A stretch of 64,000 nt of DNA from the NCBI RefSeq assembly GCF_003172915.1, contig NZ_QGKU01000034.1, positions 32,525 through 96,524 on the forward strand, given 5' to 3'. Every line of letters starts with the position of its first letter. The stretch's first letter is position 1. The stretch comes from Meridianimarinicoccus roseus (GTDB taxonomy: Bacteria > Pseudomonadota > Alphaproteobacteria > Rhodobacterales > Rhodobacteraceae). Made by a program: the position numbers and the translations under genes. Positions 27,462-36,774 of the stretch are shown here, piece by piece. The notes beneath the pieces were generated by a model. It did no database searches and was not told where the DNA came from. It worked only from the letters and a program-made list of their open reading frames with translations.

Positions 27462-30400
27462 ATGACTGTACTCGGAGATCAGTCCGTTCCCAAGTCTGAC
27501 GATGCCGCGCGCCCGGCGGACGCGTTCGAAATACAGATCATCACCGACCCCGGTAGAGCCGAAGAGCTTGTCCTGTTCCTGACCCACGCGCCGGATGGCC
27601 GGATCAAGCCGCATGTGCCGCATTACACGCAAGCCTTTCGGAACGCCGGACTGCGCGTCGCAGTGGTGGTTGTGGCCGATGACCTGGGCGAAGTGCGCAT
27701 TAAAGACATCGCCCCGTTCTGCGATGGGTTGATCCTGCGACAGAACGGCGGCTACGATTTCGCAGGCTGGGCGCATGCGCTTTCACGGATCGACACGGCC
27801 GAGACCAAGCTGCTGATCCTGGCCAATGACAGCATGTTTGGCCCGCTCAACGATGACGATTTCAATCGCTTGATCGCACGAGTGCGCGACAGCTCTGCCG
27901 AACTGATCGGGATGATCGACAGCGCGGAGCAACGCTACCACTACCAGAGCCAACTGCTCGCGGTCCGTGGAGCAGGGGTCGTTCAAATGGTCGATTTCCT
28001 TGCGGGTGTGCGCGCTTTGCCTACGAAAAAGCAGGTCATCGATGCGTACGAGCTGCGCCTTCACAACGCGTTCGCCGCCGCCGGTCTGAGCACGCAGGCG
28101 CTGTTCCCGATCCCGGCAGGGTTCACCGGGAACCGGACCATTGCGCAGTGGCGCGCGCTTATCAACGAGGGCTTTCCCTTCGTCAAGACGGTCGTGATTC
28201 AGGCTCTGCCGCGACGGGACTGGGAGGCGGAGGTAACCGCGCACGGCTATCCGCTCAGGCTGATTGACGGCTCGCTCGACCTACTCGGCGGGGCAGGTGG
28301 GGGCGACCGCGTAAGCGATGAAAAGAAATCGGACATAGCGGCCGTGGCCGCGGCTGCAAGGGCGGATGCACCGACCCGCGCCGGGTCCGCGTGGAGATCA
28401 CCAGGATGGCGGCATGACGGCCCTCTCAGCAACACCTTCAAGCGCGGTTTCTACCGACTGATGGCGCGGCTGACCGGCACGATCGCTCCGGCACAGTCCG
28501 AGCGCTACAAGGCCCGGGCAGAGCGCCGCAAGCGCGGGGACGGGCAGCTCGGCGGGCGCGGTCGCCCGTCCCGGGTCGGCGCCGAACGCATCGAGGGTGC
28601 GCTGGCCTTTGATGCAGCAAAGCCGAATGTTCTTGTCGTAAGCCACGAAGCCAGCCGGTCCGGGGCCCCGATCCTTGCTCACAACATCGCCCGCGCTTTG
28701 TCAGTGCGCTACAACGTGACGGTACTGGCACTGACAGGCGGGGACATACTCGAGTCCTATGCAGAGGTGTCGGAACAGGTCTACCACGGCAAACGGATCG
28801 AAACGCGGCAATTGTCCTACGAGGCGTTGCTGCGCAGATTTACCCGCGACAGGAGTTTCCGCTTCGCGATTGTGAATTCCATCCAGTCCCGCGGGGTTCT
28901 GGAAGATCTGAGCCGTGCCGATATTGCGGCGGTGTTTCTGCTGCACGAGTTCGCGTCCTATATCGGTGACCCGAAGGCCTTCGAAGCAGCGGTCACGCTC
29001 GCGCCGGAGGTCGTCTTCTCGACCCGGCTCACGCTGGAGGCTGCCTTCGATGTCGCCTTGCCGGACCGCACGCCGTTCATGCACGTGCTGCCGCAGGGCC
29101 GCTGCCTTGTGCCCGCGGCCCCGAAAGCCGCCGACGAAACTTCAGCGGCAAGCGTTTATGCGCGCGACGACGAAGCGGATCAGCTTTCCGCGCTGATGCG
29201 CCCGGCTGGGACGAAAAGCTTCGTCGTCATGGGCGCGGGTACGGTCGAGTACCGCAAGGGTACAGACCTTTTCATCGAGACGGCGGCCCGGCTTGTGTCC
29301 TGCTCGGGCATGGATCATGTCCGCTTCGTCTGGTTCGGCGGCGGCTACGATCCCGATACCGATCTTCGGTATTCGGCTTTCCTGCGTGACCAGATCAGCC
29401 GCTCGGGGCTTGAGGCGCGCATATCCTTGGTCCCCGCGACTGGTGCAATCGACGTCGCATATGGGCTGGCGGATGCGCTGTTGCTGTCTAGCAGGCTCGA
29501 CCCCTTGCCGAACGTCGCAATCGACGCGATGTGCACGGGCACGCCGGTCTTCAGCTTCGCCGAGGCGAGCGGGATCTCGGACATTCTGATCGAACGGGGA
29601 CTGGGCGTGCAGTGCGTGGCCGACTACCTCGATACCAGTCAGATGGCCGACAAGCTGCGCGCACTTGCCATGAACGTCGCGACAAGCGACGAACTGTCTG
29701 CCCGCGTCAAGACGATCGGCGAGGAGGCTTTCAATTTCGGCCGCTATGCCGATGCCCTGATCGAATTGGGCGAAAGAGCGGCTCGGCGCAAGGCCCACAG
29801 CGCGCGTGATGAAGCCACGATCGCCGAGGCACCATCTTTCCGGCCTGACTTCTGCAGCCCGGAGCAAGCGCACAGCATGTCCCGGCCCAAGCTTGCCCGT
29901 CGCTACCTGCGGACCTCGCAAAAGGCGGGCTGGGCACGCAGGCCGGAACCGGGTTTCAACCCGTTCCTCTATGCCGAAGCGCGCGGCGCGGATTATGACG
30001 GAGCCAGTGCGCCTTATGCGGATTTTCTTCGCGCGGGGCGACCCGAGGGGCCGTGGCTTCAGACGGTGATTGATGCGAGCGAAGAGGTGCCACGTGCCAG
30101 CGACCTGCGTGCCGCGTTGCACATCCATGCCTTTTTTCCCGATCAGCTTCGTGGGTGTCTTGACCGGATCCGACGCAACGCATCGCGTCCGACGCTCTAT
30201 GTCAGCGTGGCGGACGACGAGAGCGCGGGACTGGTTCGAAAGGTCTTGCGCGACTACGACGGGCCGGTTGCGGCGGTGGGTGTCGTGCCCAATGCCGGGC
30301 GGGATATCGGCCCGCTGCTGACCCATTTCGGACCGGTCCTGATCCAAGGCCATGACGTGGTCGGCCACATCCACTTCAAGAAAAGCGCACATGTGGAGAA

Positions 30401-30830
30401 CCGCGCCCTCGTGGACACGTGGTCCGAATTCCTGTTCGAACATCTTCTTGGCGGGGATCGGGGCGGGGCGATGATTGACCGGGCGCTCAGGGCGTTCGAA
30501 AATCAGCATCGACTTGGCCTGCTAAGCGCAGCCGACCCCCACGTGATCGGCTGGACCCGTAACCTGCGTCATGCCAAGACGTTGGGGCACAGGTTGGGGC
30601 TCGACGATCTGCCGTGCTATTTCGATTTTCCGGTCGGCACGATGTTCTGGATGCGCGCGCAGGCCTTGGTCCCGTTCGTGGATCTGAAGCTTGAGTGGGG
30701 CGACTATCCGCCCGAACCGCTGGCAAACGACGGTACCATGCTCCATGCGCTGGAGCGGCTCTTCGGCGTCGTGCCAGCGAGCAATGGCTGGGAAACGGCA
30801 GTCACGCGGGTCGAAGGCGTGACGAGATAA
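27462..30830 (+). CDS. Multidomain glycosyltransferase: RgpF-like, GT4, RgpF-like
   Basis: A 1122-residue cytoplasmic protein with three parts. Residues 30-270 resemble the rhamnan synthesis protein F fold (RQNGGYDFAGWAHAL, LILANDSMFGPL). Residues 385-790 are a GT-B glycosyltransferase family 4 module starting VLVVSHEASRSGAPILAHNIARAL, with VEYRKGTDLFIETAARL and FAEASGISDIL as nucleotide-sugar binding parts. Residues 870-1110 are a second RgpF-like domain (PNAGRDIGPLLTHFG, GHIHFKKSAHVENRAL, PVGTMFWMRAQAL). It would add one or more sugars to a surface polysaccharide; rhamnose is suggested by the RgpF similarity only. The ATG at 27462 is the first plausible start; 21 further codons are open upstream. 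Confidence 0.85.
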   Translation: MTVLGDQSVPKSDDAARPADAFEIQIITDPGRAEELVLFLTHAPDGRIKPHVPHYTQAFRNAGLRVAVVVVADDLGEVRIKDIAPFCDGLILRQNGGYDFAGWAHALSRIDTAETKLLILANDSMFGPLNDDDFNRLIARVRDSSAELIGMIDSAEQRYHYQSQLLAVRGAGVVQMVDFLAGVRALPTKKQVIDAYELRLHNAFAAAGLSTQALFPIPAGFTGNRTIAQWRALINEGFPFVKTVVIQALPRRDWEAEVTAHGYPLRLIDGSLDLLGGAGGGDRVSDEKKSDIAAVAAAARADAPTRAGSAWRSPGWRHDGPLSNTFKRGFYRLMARLTGTIAPAQSERYKARAERRKRGDGQLGGRGRPSRVGAERIEGALAFDAAKPNVLVVSHEASRSGAPILAHNIARALSVRYNVTVLALTGGDILESYAEVSEQVYHGKRIETRQLSYEALLRRFTRDRSFRFAIVNSIQSRGVLEDLSRADIAAVFLLHEFASYIGDPKAFEAAVTLAPEVVFSTRLTLEAAFDVALPDRTPFMHVLPQGRCLVPAAPKAADETSAASVYARDDEADQLSALMRPAGTKSFVVMGAGTVEYRKGTDLFIETAARLVSCSGMDHVRFVWFGGGYDPDTDLRYSAFLRDQISRSGLEARISLVPATGAIDVAYGLADALLLSSRLDPLPNVAIDAMCTGTPVFSFAEASGISDILIERGLGVQCVADYLDTSQMADKLRALAMNVATSDELSARVKTIGEEAFNFGRYADALIELGERAARRKAHSARDEATIAEAPSFRPDFCSPEQAHSMSRPKLARRYLRTSQKAGWARRPEPGFNPFLYAEARGADYDGASAPYADFLRAGRPEGPWLQTVIDASEEVPRASDLRAALHIHAFFPDQLRGCLDRIRRNASRPTLYVSVADDESAGLVRKVLRDYDGPVAAVGVVPNAGRDIGPLLTHFGPVLIQGHDVVGHIHFKKSAHVENRALVDTWSEFLFEHLLGGDRGGAMIDRALRAFENQHRLGLLSAADPHVIGWTRNLRHAKTLGHRLGLDDLPCYFDFPVGTMFWMRAQALVPFVDLKLEWGDYPPEPLANDGTMLHALERLFGVVPASNGWETAVTRVEGVTR

Positions 30831-30891
30831 GAGTGCGGCGCGTTTTGTGCGTCGCTCGTTTGGTTCGGATGCGGATGGAATGGATGGGACG

Positions 30892-31806
30892 ATGAAGGTT
30901 CTGGTTCTTGGCGGTTGCGGCTTCATCGGATCGCATGTCGTAGACAGCCTGCTGGCGCGGGGCCACAAGGTGCGGGTGTTCGACAGGCAGCCCGAGCGCT
31001 ACCGCGATCCGCTGCCCGGCGTCGAGTACCAGTTCGGCAACTTCCGGGACCGTATGTCGGTGATTGATGCTTTGTCCGGGGCCGACGCGGTGATGCACCT
31101 GATAAGTACCACCTTTCCGAGCACCGCCGATCTCGATCCGCCGACCGATGTGAGCGACAACCTTGTCGGAACATTGGCGCTGCTGGACTCGATGACGGCG
31201 CTGAAGATCCCGCGCTTGATGTTTCTGTCCTCAGGCGGGACGATCTACGGCGTGCCGGACGCCGTCCCGATCCCCGAGGAGCATCCACTGCGGCCAATCA
31301 ATTCCTACGGGATCGTCAAGGCATCTATCGAACATTATCTCGATCTCTATCGCCGGACCCGAGGCTTGATGCCGATTTCGATCCGGGCGTCCAACCCATA
31401 CGGACCAAGGCAGGGCCATACCGGGGTTCAGGGTGTGATCGGAACTTTTCTACGTCGAGTGCTGAACGGCGAAGACCTTGAGGTTTGGGGCGACGGAAGC
31501 GTCGTGCGCGATTATCTTCACGTCTCCGATCTTGCCGAATTGTGCGCCGAAGCGGTCTCGAGGGATGTTACCGGCGCGTTCAACGCGGGATCGGGCATCG
31601 GGGCATCGGTGTCGGATATCGTCGAGATCATCGGCGAAGTTTCGGGCTCACCCTTCAAGGTGGACTATCGGCCGGGTCGACCGATCGACGTGCCGCGTTC
31701 CGTGCTCGACGTATCGGCTGCGAAACGCGAATTCGGCTGGCAAACCCGGATCGGGCTTGCCGAGGGCATCCGCGAGACCCACGCTTGGATGGCGGCCACG
31801 CGGTAA
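30892..31806 (+). CDS. NAD-dependent epimerase/dehydratase (nucleotide-sugar, GalE-like)
   Basis: A 304-residue extended short-chain dehydrogenase. The Rossmann motif is VLGGCGFIGSHVVDSLL at residues 5-21; catalytic FLSSGGTIYG (Ser) and NSYGIVK (YxxxK) follow near 115 and 145; RASNPYGPRQ and DYLHVSDLAE are characteristic of UDP-glucose 4-epimerase and related enzymes. It probably makes an activated sugar for the adjacent glycosyltransferases; whether the product is UDP-galactose or a 4-keto or epimer derivative cannot be told. It begins 62 bases after the RgpF/GT4 gene on the same strand and converges with the FkbM/GT gene 32 bases later. Confidence 0.88.
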   Translation: MKVLVLGGCGFIGSHVVDSLLARGHKVRVFDRQPERYRDPLPGVEYQFGNFRDRMSVIDALSGADAVMHLISTTFPSTADLDPPTDVSDNLVGTLALLDSMTALKIPRLMFLSSGGTIYGVPDAVPIPEEHPLRPINSYGIVKASIEHYLDLYRRTRGLMPISIRASNPYGPRQGHTGVQGVIGTFLRRVLNGEDLEVWGDGSVVRDYLHVSDLAELCAEAVSRDVTGAFNAGSGIGASVSDIVEIIGEVSGSPFKVDYRPGRPIDVPRSVLDVSAAKREFGWQTRIGLAEGIRETHAWMAATR

Positions 31807-31838
31807 ACCTGTGCCGGGCCTGACCACGGCCGCCTCGA

Positions 31839-34454
31839 TCAATCTGCCGGGAGCTCCATCCGGATCAGAGAGGCCCGCACCACGGAGGCAAAATGCGCAA
31901 CCGACAGGCGGTTCTGAGCGAATTCGAGGCCATTTTCGGACAGAGTTTTCCAAAGGTCGGGATCGCCGTTCAGAGTCACGATGTGCTCGGCAAGGTCGGC
32001 GGGCGTGTCGCCGATTAGAACATGACGCCCATTTTCCAGGTCCATCCCCTCGGCTGCCACGGAACTGAGCACGCAGGGCAGTCCGTTGGTCAGGCTGGAG
32101 GCGACCTTGCCCTTGGCACCCGCGCCGATGCGCAGCGGTGCGACGCTCATTCGAAGCCCGTCGAACCAGTCGTCGATGTCCGGAAGCGAGCCGAGGTACC
32201 GCACGTCGCCCGGCACGCCTTCAAGAACTTCGTCGGGCAGGCTTGCGCCGACGATGCCCATCGGGATCGATGGATCTCGCGCGTGAACCAGAGGCCAGAC
32301 TTCGCCGAGGAAGTACCGCATGGCGTCAATGTTCGGGGCGTGCTCGAAACCGCCGATGAAGCCGACGCCAGAGCGATCGGCAAAGCCGGTATCCGGGCGC
32401 CGGATCTTGCGAGCAAGTGGCAGGACCGCCGTTGCGCAGCCCGGTAGCGCGGCTTGCAGGATCTCGTTCTCGACAGTCGAAACGACAAAAGTCAGATCGG
32501 CCTGGTCCACCAGGAACTCCTCGCGATCCCGGGTCCGCTCGGCGTGTTCCAGTGCAGCGTCGTCGTTTGCCATCCGTGCCGCTCGCGCCTCGCGGACATG
32601 GTGGAGATCGACAGTGTTGAAGATGATCTTCGCGTCCGGCGCATTGTGGCGGATCAGTTCCAGGAACTGTCCTCCCGCCGATACGCGGCTGAGAACGAAC
32701 AGGTCGACATGGGACCCGTGCCGTTCAATGAAGCCTTGGACCGACGGCGCATCCTGTTCAGCCAGCGCCCGCGCGCCGAGCTTTCTGAGCCCGTCGAGGT
32801 ACTGCGGCAGTTGCGGCCGGTCGGAAGCCACCCCAAAGACGACATGGTAGCCGCAGGCGACGAGGCTTGAGACAAGGTTCACGGCGTCGAGCGAGCCGGA
32901 ATCGCTGTCCGGTTCCGGCAGCCGGTCGTCGACGATCATGGCGACCGGCCTGTCGACACCGGCAAGGGCAGGGCACCCGGCGCGGGCGGCGCGGATCGCG
33001 TTCCAGTCGACCGGGATTTCGGGCGCGGCGGCCGTGCTCTCCGGAACATCGGCATTGTTGCGGGATGCGTGGCCCAACAGCTTGGCCTTCTCGCGTTCCC
33101 AGAACGCGCGCGTGAACGGCTTTTTCAATTCGTGCATCAGTCGCTTGAGCGGCGGCTTGCGGCGTGCAATCCGGCGTATGTCGCTTTCAAGCGACGCCAT
33201 GCTTGCTTGCATCGCAATCATTTGCTGAAGTTCCGCTTCGAGCTTGTGGAGCTTTCCTGCCAGCATCGCATGTAACGTTCCGGCCTCTGCCTCGATCTGG
33301 TCGGCACGCTCGCGCTGCCTGACATTGATCTGCCGGACCTCGTCAGACAGCCTTGAGACCGCATCCCTCGTGGTCATTTGGGTTTCGAGCGTCCCGAGCC
33401 GCCGTGCAAGACTATCGATACCGGACCACATCGCCGCTTGACCGCCATCGGTGACGGGACCGGGCAATTGAATGGCCCGGTCGGGATCGCCCGGCGCCCT
33501 GACCGCGACTTGCCGACCTTCGGGCAGGGCGACGATGTTGGTGAAGAACCCTTCCTTTTCGGAATCTTGCGGCAGATCGGTGATCAGCGCGCCGGGGCCG
33601 TCCTGTGCCAGTTCGTAGACTGTATAGCCGATATCGCGCAGCAGGCTCAGATAGGCAGCAGGTTCCACGCCGCTGACACGGCGCAGCCATTGCGGAAAGA
33701 ACTCGGACAGGATGACGGGCTTGTCGCGTGCGAGCAGGCCGCGCGCGCCCTCCAGCGCCATAGCTTCGGCCCCTTCGATGTCGATCTTTAAAAGCGTCAC
33801 CGGCCGTTCAATCCCGATATCGTCGAGACGGCGCACGGGAACCTTGCCGAGGCTGACCGCACCGGAGTCGACTGCGCCGCTGACAAGATAGCTGTGCCCG
33901 GGGTTACTTTCATCGGGGCTGGCGGCGATCTCCATTTCGGCGGGTTCGCGACCCAGCGCGATATTGTGCAGCGCGCAGCGGCCTAGAAGATCGTTTGCGG
34001 CCAGTGAATCGCGCAGTCGGCGAAACAGATCGGGCCGTGGTTCGAAAGCGGTGACGTGGCCATCCGGCCCAACCCGCTGCGCCCCAAGCACCGTGAACCA
34101 TCCGATATTAGCTCCGATATCAACAAAGTGGTCGCCGCGATTCATCGTGCCCAGCAGGAAATCGGTCTCTTCCTGTTCCCAGTTGTCGCGTAGCGCTCCG
34201 GCACCGACCCCGAGGTCCATCAGGTCGATCCACAAGCGCAGGCCGCCGCGGATCTCGGCGCAAACCCAGCGTTGTGCCGTTGTGGGAAGCGTGCCCAGCG
34301 ACGCACGGCGCCGGAACTCCGCAGAAGCAACAAGAACGGCACCGAGTTCGTCGAGGCTCGCCATACCTTGCCGCTGTTCGATCACCGCGTCGCTTTCCGG
34401 CTCACGCCCGAGCAGGAGACGATAGGCGTCGATCACCTGGGAGCGTTCAAGCAT
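31839..34454 (-). CDS. FkbM-family methyltransferase fused to a glycosyltransferase
   Basis: An 871-residue fusion. Residues 1-60 start with a DUF4214-like motif (VIDAYRLLLGREPES). Residues 90-310 are an FkbM SAM-dependent methyltransferase: HFVDIGANIGWFTVLGAQ (SAM loop), VTAFEPRPDLFRRL, and LLKIDIEGAEAMALEG. Residues 340-430 form a likely coiled coil (QINVRQRERADQIEAEAGTL). Residues 500-870 are a GT4-like transferase (VGFIGGFEHAPNIDAM, LRIGAGAKGKVASSLTNGLP). It may O-methylate and extend the same glycan, for example as a chain-length or end-capping device; that is inference. It is convergent with the epimerase, and the next minus-strand GT gene lies 81 bases upstream. Confidence 0.87.
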   Translation of the reverse strand: MLERSQVIDAYRLLLGREPESDAVIEQRQGMASLDELGAVLVASAEFRRRASLGTLPTTAQRWVCAEIRGGLRLWIDLMDLGVGAGALRDNWEQEETDFLLGTMNRGDHFVDIGANIGWFTVLGAQRVGPDGHVTAFEPRPDLFRRLRDSLAANDLLGRCALHNIALGREPAEMEIAASPDESNPGHSYLVSGAVDSGAVSLGKVPVRRLDDIGIERPVTLLKIDIEGAEAMALEGARGLLARDKPVILSEFFPQWLRRVSGVEPAAYLSLLRDIGYTVYELAQDGPGALITDLPQDSEKEGFFTNIVALPEGRQVAVRAPGDPDRAIQLPGPVTDGGQAAMWSGIDSLARRLGTLETQMTTRDAVSRLSDEVRQINVRQRERADQIEAEAGTLHAMLAGKLHKLEAELQQMIAMQASMASLESDIRRIARRKPPLKRLMHELKKPFTRAFWEREKAKLLGHASRNNADVPESTAAAPEIPVDWNAIRAARAGCPALAGVDRPVAMIVDDRLPEPDSDSGSLDAVNLVSSLVACGYHVVFGVASDRPQLPQYLDGLRKLGARALAEQDAPSVQGFIERHGSHVDLFVLSRVSAGGQFLELIRHNAPDAKIIFNTVDLHHVREARAARMANDDAALEHAERTRDREEFLVDQADLTFVVSTVENEILQAALPGCATAVLPLARKIRRPDTGFADRSGVGFIGGFEHAPNIDAMRYFLGEVWPLVHARDPSIPMGIVGASLPDEVLEGVPGDVRYLGSLPDIDDWFDGLRMSVAPLRIGAGAKGKVASSLTNGLPCVLSSVAAEGMDLENGRHVLIGDTPADLAEHIVTLNGDPDLWKTLSENGLEFAQNRLSVAHFASVVRASLIRMELPAD

Positions 34455-34535
34455 GGGAGGTCCTTTCGCGCGGTTGTGCCGGTAGACTTAAGACATCTCC
34501 ATCAATGCGATGCAACATGGACATGCCCAGCCACG

Positions 34536-35765
34536 CTATGTCCGGCGGCGGACCCTGTCGCGCAGATGTGCATCCATGGCTGCGATCATCCGTTCCCTGG
34601 AGAATTCGCGCGCCGCAGCGACGCCGCGGGTCGACAGTCGGTTGATAAGCCCGTCCGTATCCACAAGCCGCAGTATCGCAGCGGTCAGACCATCGGCGTC
34701 GCCTTTCTCGAAAAGAAGGCCGGTATCCCCATCGCGGATGATCTCCACGTTGCCTCCGACCCGCGAGGCCAGCGTCGGGATGCCGGAGGCGAGGGCGTGG
34801 ATCAGCGTCAGCGAGAACGGCTCGTACAGGGACGGAAAGACGTACATGTCGTGCGATGCGAACAGGTCAGGCAGTACCTCCGGTGCGACCGGGCTCCTGA
34901 AGTCAATCCGGTCGAGGCATCCGCCTTCGGATGCAATGCCGCGCAGTCGCATCAGGTATGCGGTGTCACGCGCGTCCCCGACAAGCGACAGACGCCAGTC
35001 GATCCCCGGACGCTTGCTGCGAAGCCGCAGCAGCGCTTCCACTGCCGTGTGCGCGCCCTTGATGTCCACAAGGCGCCCCGCGAACAGGAGGCGCACAGTA
35101 GCTCCGTCCGCGATCCGATCGTATGATCGGGGTGTGGACGCAGCGGGCAGCTGAACCCCGTTGTGGATCACCTCGTCCCGCGCGAAGGTAACGCCGCATG
35201 CACTGTAGAAATCCTTCATGAACTTCGCGCCGAAGATCGCGGAAACTTGCGCCGCCTGTTGTTGCCGCACCGCGCCGCGCGCAGCGAAATCCTCCTGTCG
35301 GGCGGATCCGTTGACGACCGTTCGGAAGAACGCGCCCACCGCCTCCGGATCGATCATAGAGGCCAGCCAGTTATCGGTCAGCATCACTACAACCGGCGGG
35401 TCCGCACGTCCAAGCGCCTCGTAGAACGACAGGTCGAGGCCATAGAGGTTCCAGCAAAAGATCACGTCAGGCGCTGTGCGCTGGATCGCGCTCTGAAGTG
35501 CGGCACGGTTCTGTGCCTTGATTGTCTCGCGCCTTGCGGGCGGGCCGTCGAAGGCATCGTAGACTGTCCTGCCGGTCAGTAGGCGAAGCGATTGGTGGAC
35601 TCGCTGACCCGGCCAATCAGCGACCCGGCCGCCCGATGCGCTTGTCAGAACGGCGATCTCGTGGCCGTGGTCCGCGTGCAGGTGCGACGCGACCGTCCAG
35701 CACAGCTCTTCGTATCCGCCGACCTGATTGGGCGGATAGAGGTTGGAAACGAACAAGATCTTCAT
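34536..35765 (-). CDS. Glycosyltransferase family 4
   Basis: A 409-residue GT-B glycosyltransferase. The N-terminal acceptor domain begins KILFVSNLYPPNQVGGYEE, the Gly-rich loop of family 4. The C-terminal donor domain contains LFAGRLVDIKGAHTAVEAL and the E-x7-E-like SLYEPFSLTLIHALASGIP, which binds the nucleotide sugar. The start is either the ATG at 35765 or a GTG one codon upstream; the ATG overlaps the TGA of the preceding GT2 gene (TGATG), showing translational coupling. Donor and acceptor unknown; part of the exopolysaccharide or lipopolysaccharide cluster. Confidence 0.9.
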   Translation of the reverse strand: MKILFVSNLYPPNQVGGYEELCWTVASHLHADHGHEIAVLTSASGGRVADWPGQRVHQSLRLLTGRTVYDAFDGPPARRETIKAQNRAALQSAIQRTAPDVIFCWNLYGLDLSFYEALGRADPPVVVMLTDNWLASMIDPEAVGAFFRTVVNGSARQEDFAARGAVRQQQAAQVSAIFGAKFMKDFYSACGVTFARDEVIHNGVQLPAASTPRSYDRIADGATVRLLFAGRLVDIKGAHTAVEALLRLRSKRPGIDWRLSLVGDARDTAYLMRLRGIASEGGCLDRIDFRSPVAPEVLPDLFASHDMYVFPSLYEPFSLTLIHALASGIPTLASRVGGNVEIIRDGDTGLLFEKGDADGLTAAILRLVDTDGLINRLSTRGVAAAREFSRERMIAAMDAHLRDRVRRRT

Positions 35766-36670
35766 CACACTAAAGCCTTCATGCCATCGATGAACCCGGT
35801 ATCGGTGATCAGTGTGTCGGTTACCCTGTCAGCCCCCCGCGTGCGCAGCTCGTCGACGGCGTAACGCGCCGCCCGAAGAAGCCCGTGGCGGTCGAGAACC
35901 TCGTGGCACCGGGCAACTTGGTCGTCCGGAACTGGGTGTGAGCCCATTTGCGCCAGATGGATGTAAACTGCCGCGCTCAGGGCCCATTCCACGCGGACTT
36001 TCGCGTGGTCCTCGGAAATGGTGTTCGCGCCGTGGAAGCGATACATCATCAGCGGCCGGTCGAGAAAGCAAAGGCGCACCCGCCGGGCGGCGCAGCGCAA
36101 GGCGAACTCCATGTCATGGGTATAGCGCAACGGAGAAAAATTCCCGATCCGGTCCAGCAGCGAGCGTCGCATGAAGAAATTGGACGTGGTCATCAGAAAA
36201 TTGTAGTCCATCAGCGCGAGGCCGAGGTTCCTTTTGCGCTTGTAGTTGTCGATCGCGTCATTGAGCCAAGGATTCTCGATCTGCTGGCCGTCGCCGTCCA
36301 CGAACCCGATACCGGAGCCCGCGATATCCGCGCCCGCGTCCAGGTCGAGCGCCCGGATCAGGGCTGCGAAGCGGCCGGGGGCGTAGTAATCGTCAGAATT
36401 CAGTACGGTAACGAACTCAGCCTCGGCCATCTCGAGACCTCGGTTGATCGTGGCATGGGCACCGCTGTTCTCCTGTGTGAGAAAGCGGATGCGGTCATCC
36501 CCGGCGGCAAGTTCGCGCATGATGCTGGCGGATGAATCCTTGGAACCATCGTCGATGACGATCAGTTCCTGAACCAGTGCGCCCTGTTCAAGAACGCTGC
36601 GCACGGCCTGACGGATGTAGTCGGCGTGGTTATATAGAGGAATGACGACTGAAACCCGGCCTTCTGACAC
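35765..36670 (-). CDS. Glycosyltransferase family 2
   Basis: A 301-residue GT-A transferase. The N-terminus reads VSVVIPLYNHADYIRQAVRSVL, followed by LIVIDDGSKDSS (nucleotide-binding Asp pair) near residue 39 and VTVLNSDDYYAPGRF near 92, which supplies the DxD-like metal site. The start is a GTG, chosen because a good AAGGAGG Shine-Dalgarno is seven bases upstream. It is coupled to the downstream GT4 by stop/start overlap. Likely adds a sugar to the surface glycan built by this cluster; the specificity is not readable. Confidence 0.9.
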   Translation of the reverse strand: MSEGRVSVVIPLYNHADYIRQAVRSVLEQGALVQELIVIDDGSKDSSASIMRELAAGDDRIRFLTQENSGAHATINRGLEMAEAEFVTVLNSDDYYAPGRFAALIRALDLDAGADIAGSGIGFVDGDGQQIENPWLNDAIDNYKRKRNLGLALMDYNFLMTTSNFFMRRSLLDRIGNFSPLRYTHDMEFALRCAARRVRLCFLDRPLMMYRFHGANTISEDHAKVRVEWALSAAVYIHLAQMGSHPVPDDQVARCHEVLDRHGLLRAARYAVDELRTRGADRVTDTLITDTGFIDGMKALV

Positions 36671-36774
36671 CGCGGCGCCTCCTTGATCGATTCTGGATCG
36701 CGCCCATCGTTACGCCACGGACTGCAAGGCTCATAATCTCTTCGCCCCCGCACGGCAAGCCGGGCTGCTTCAGG

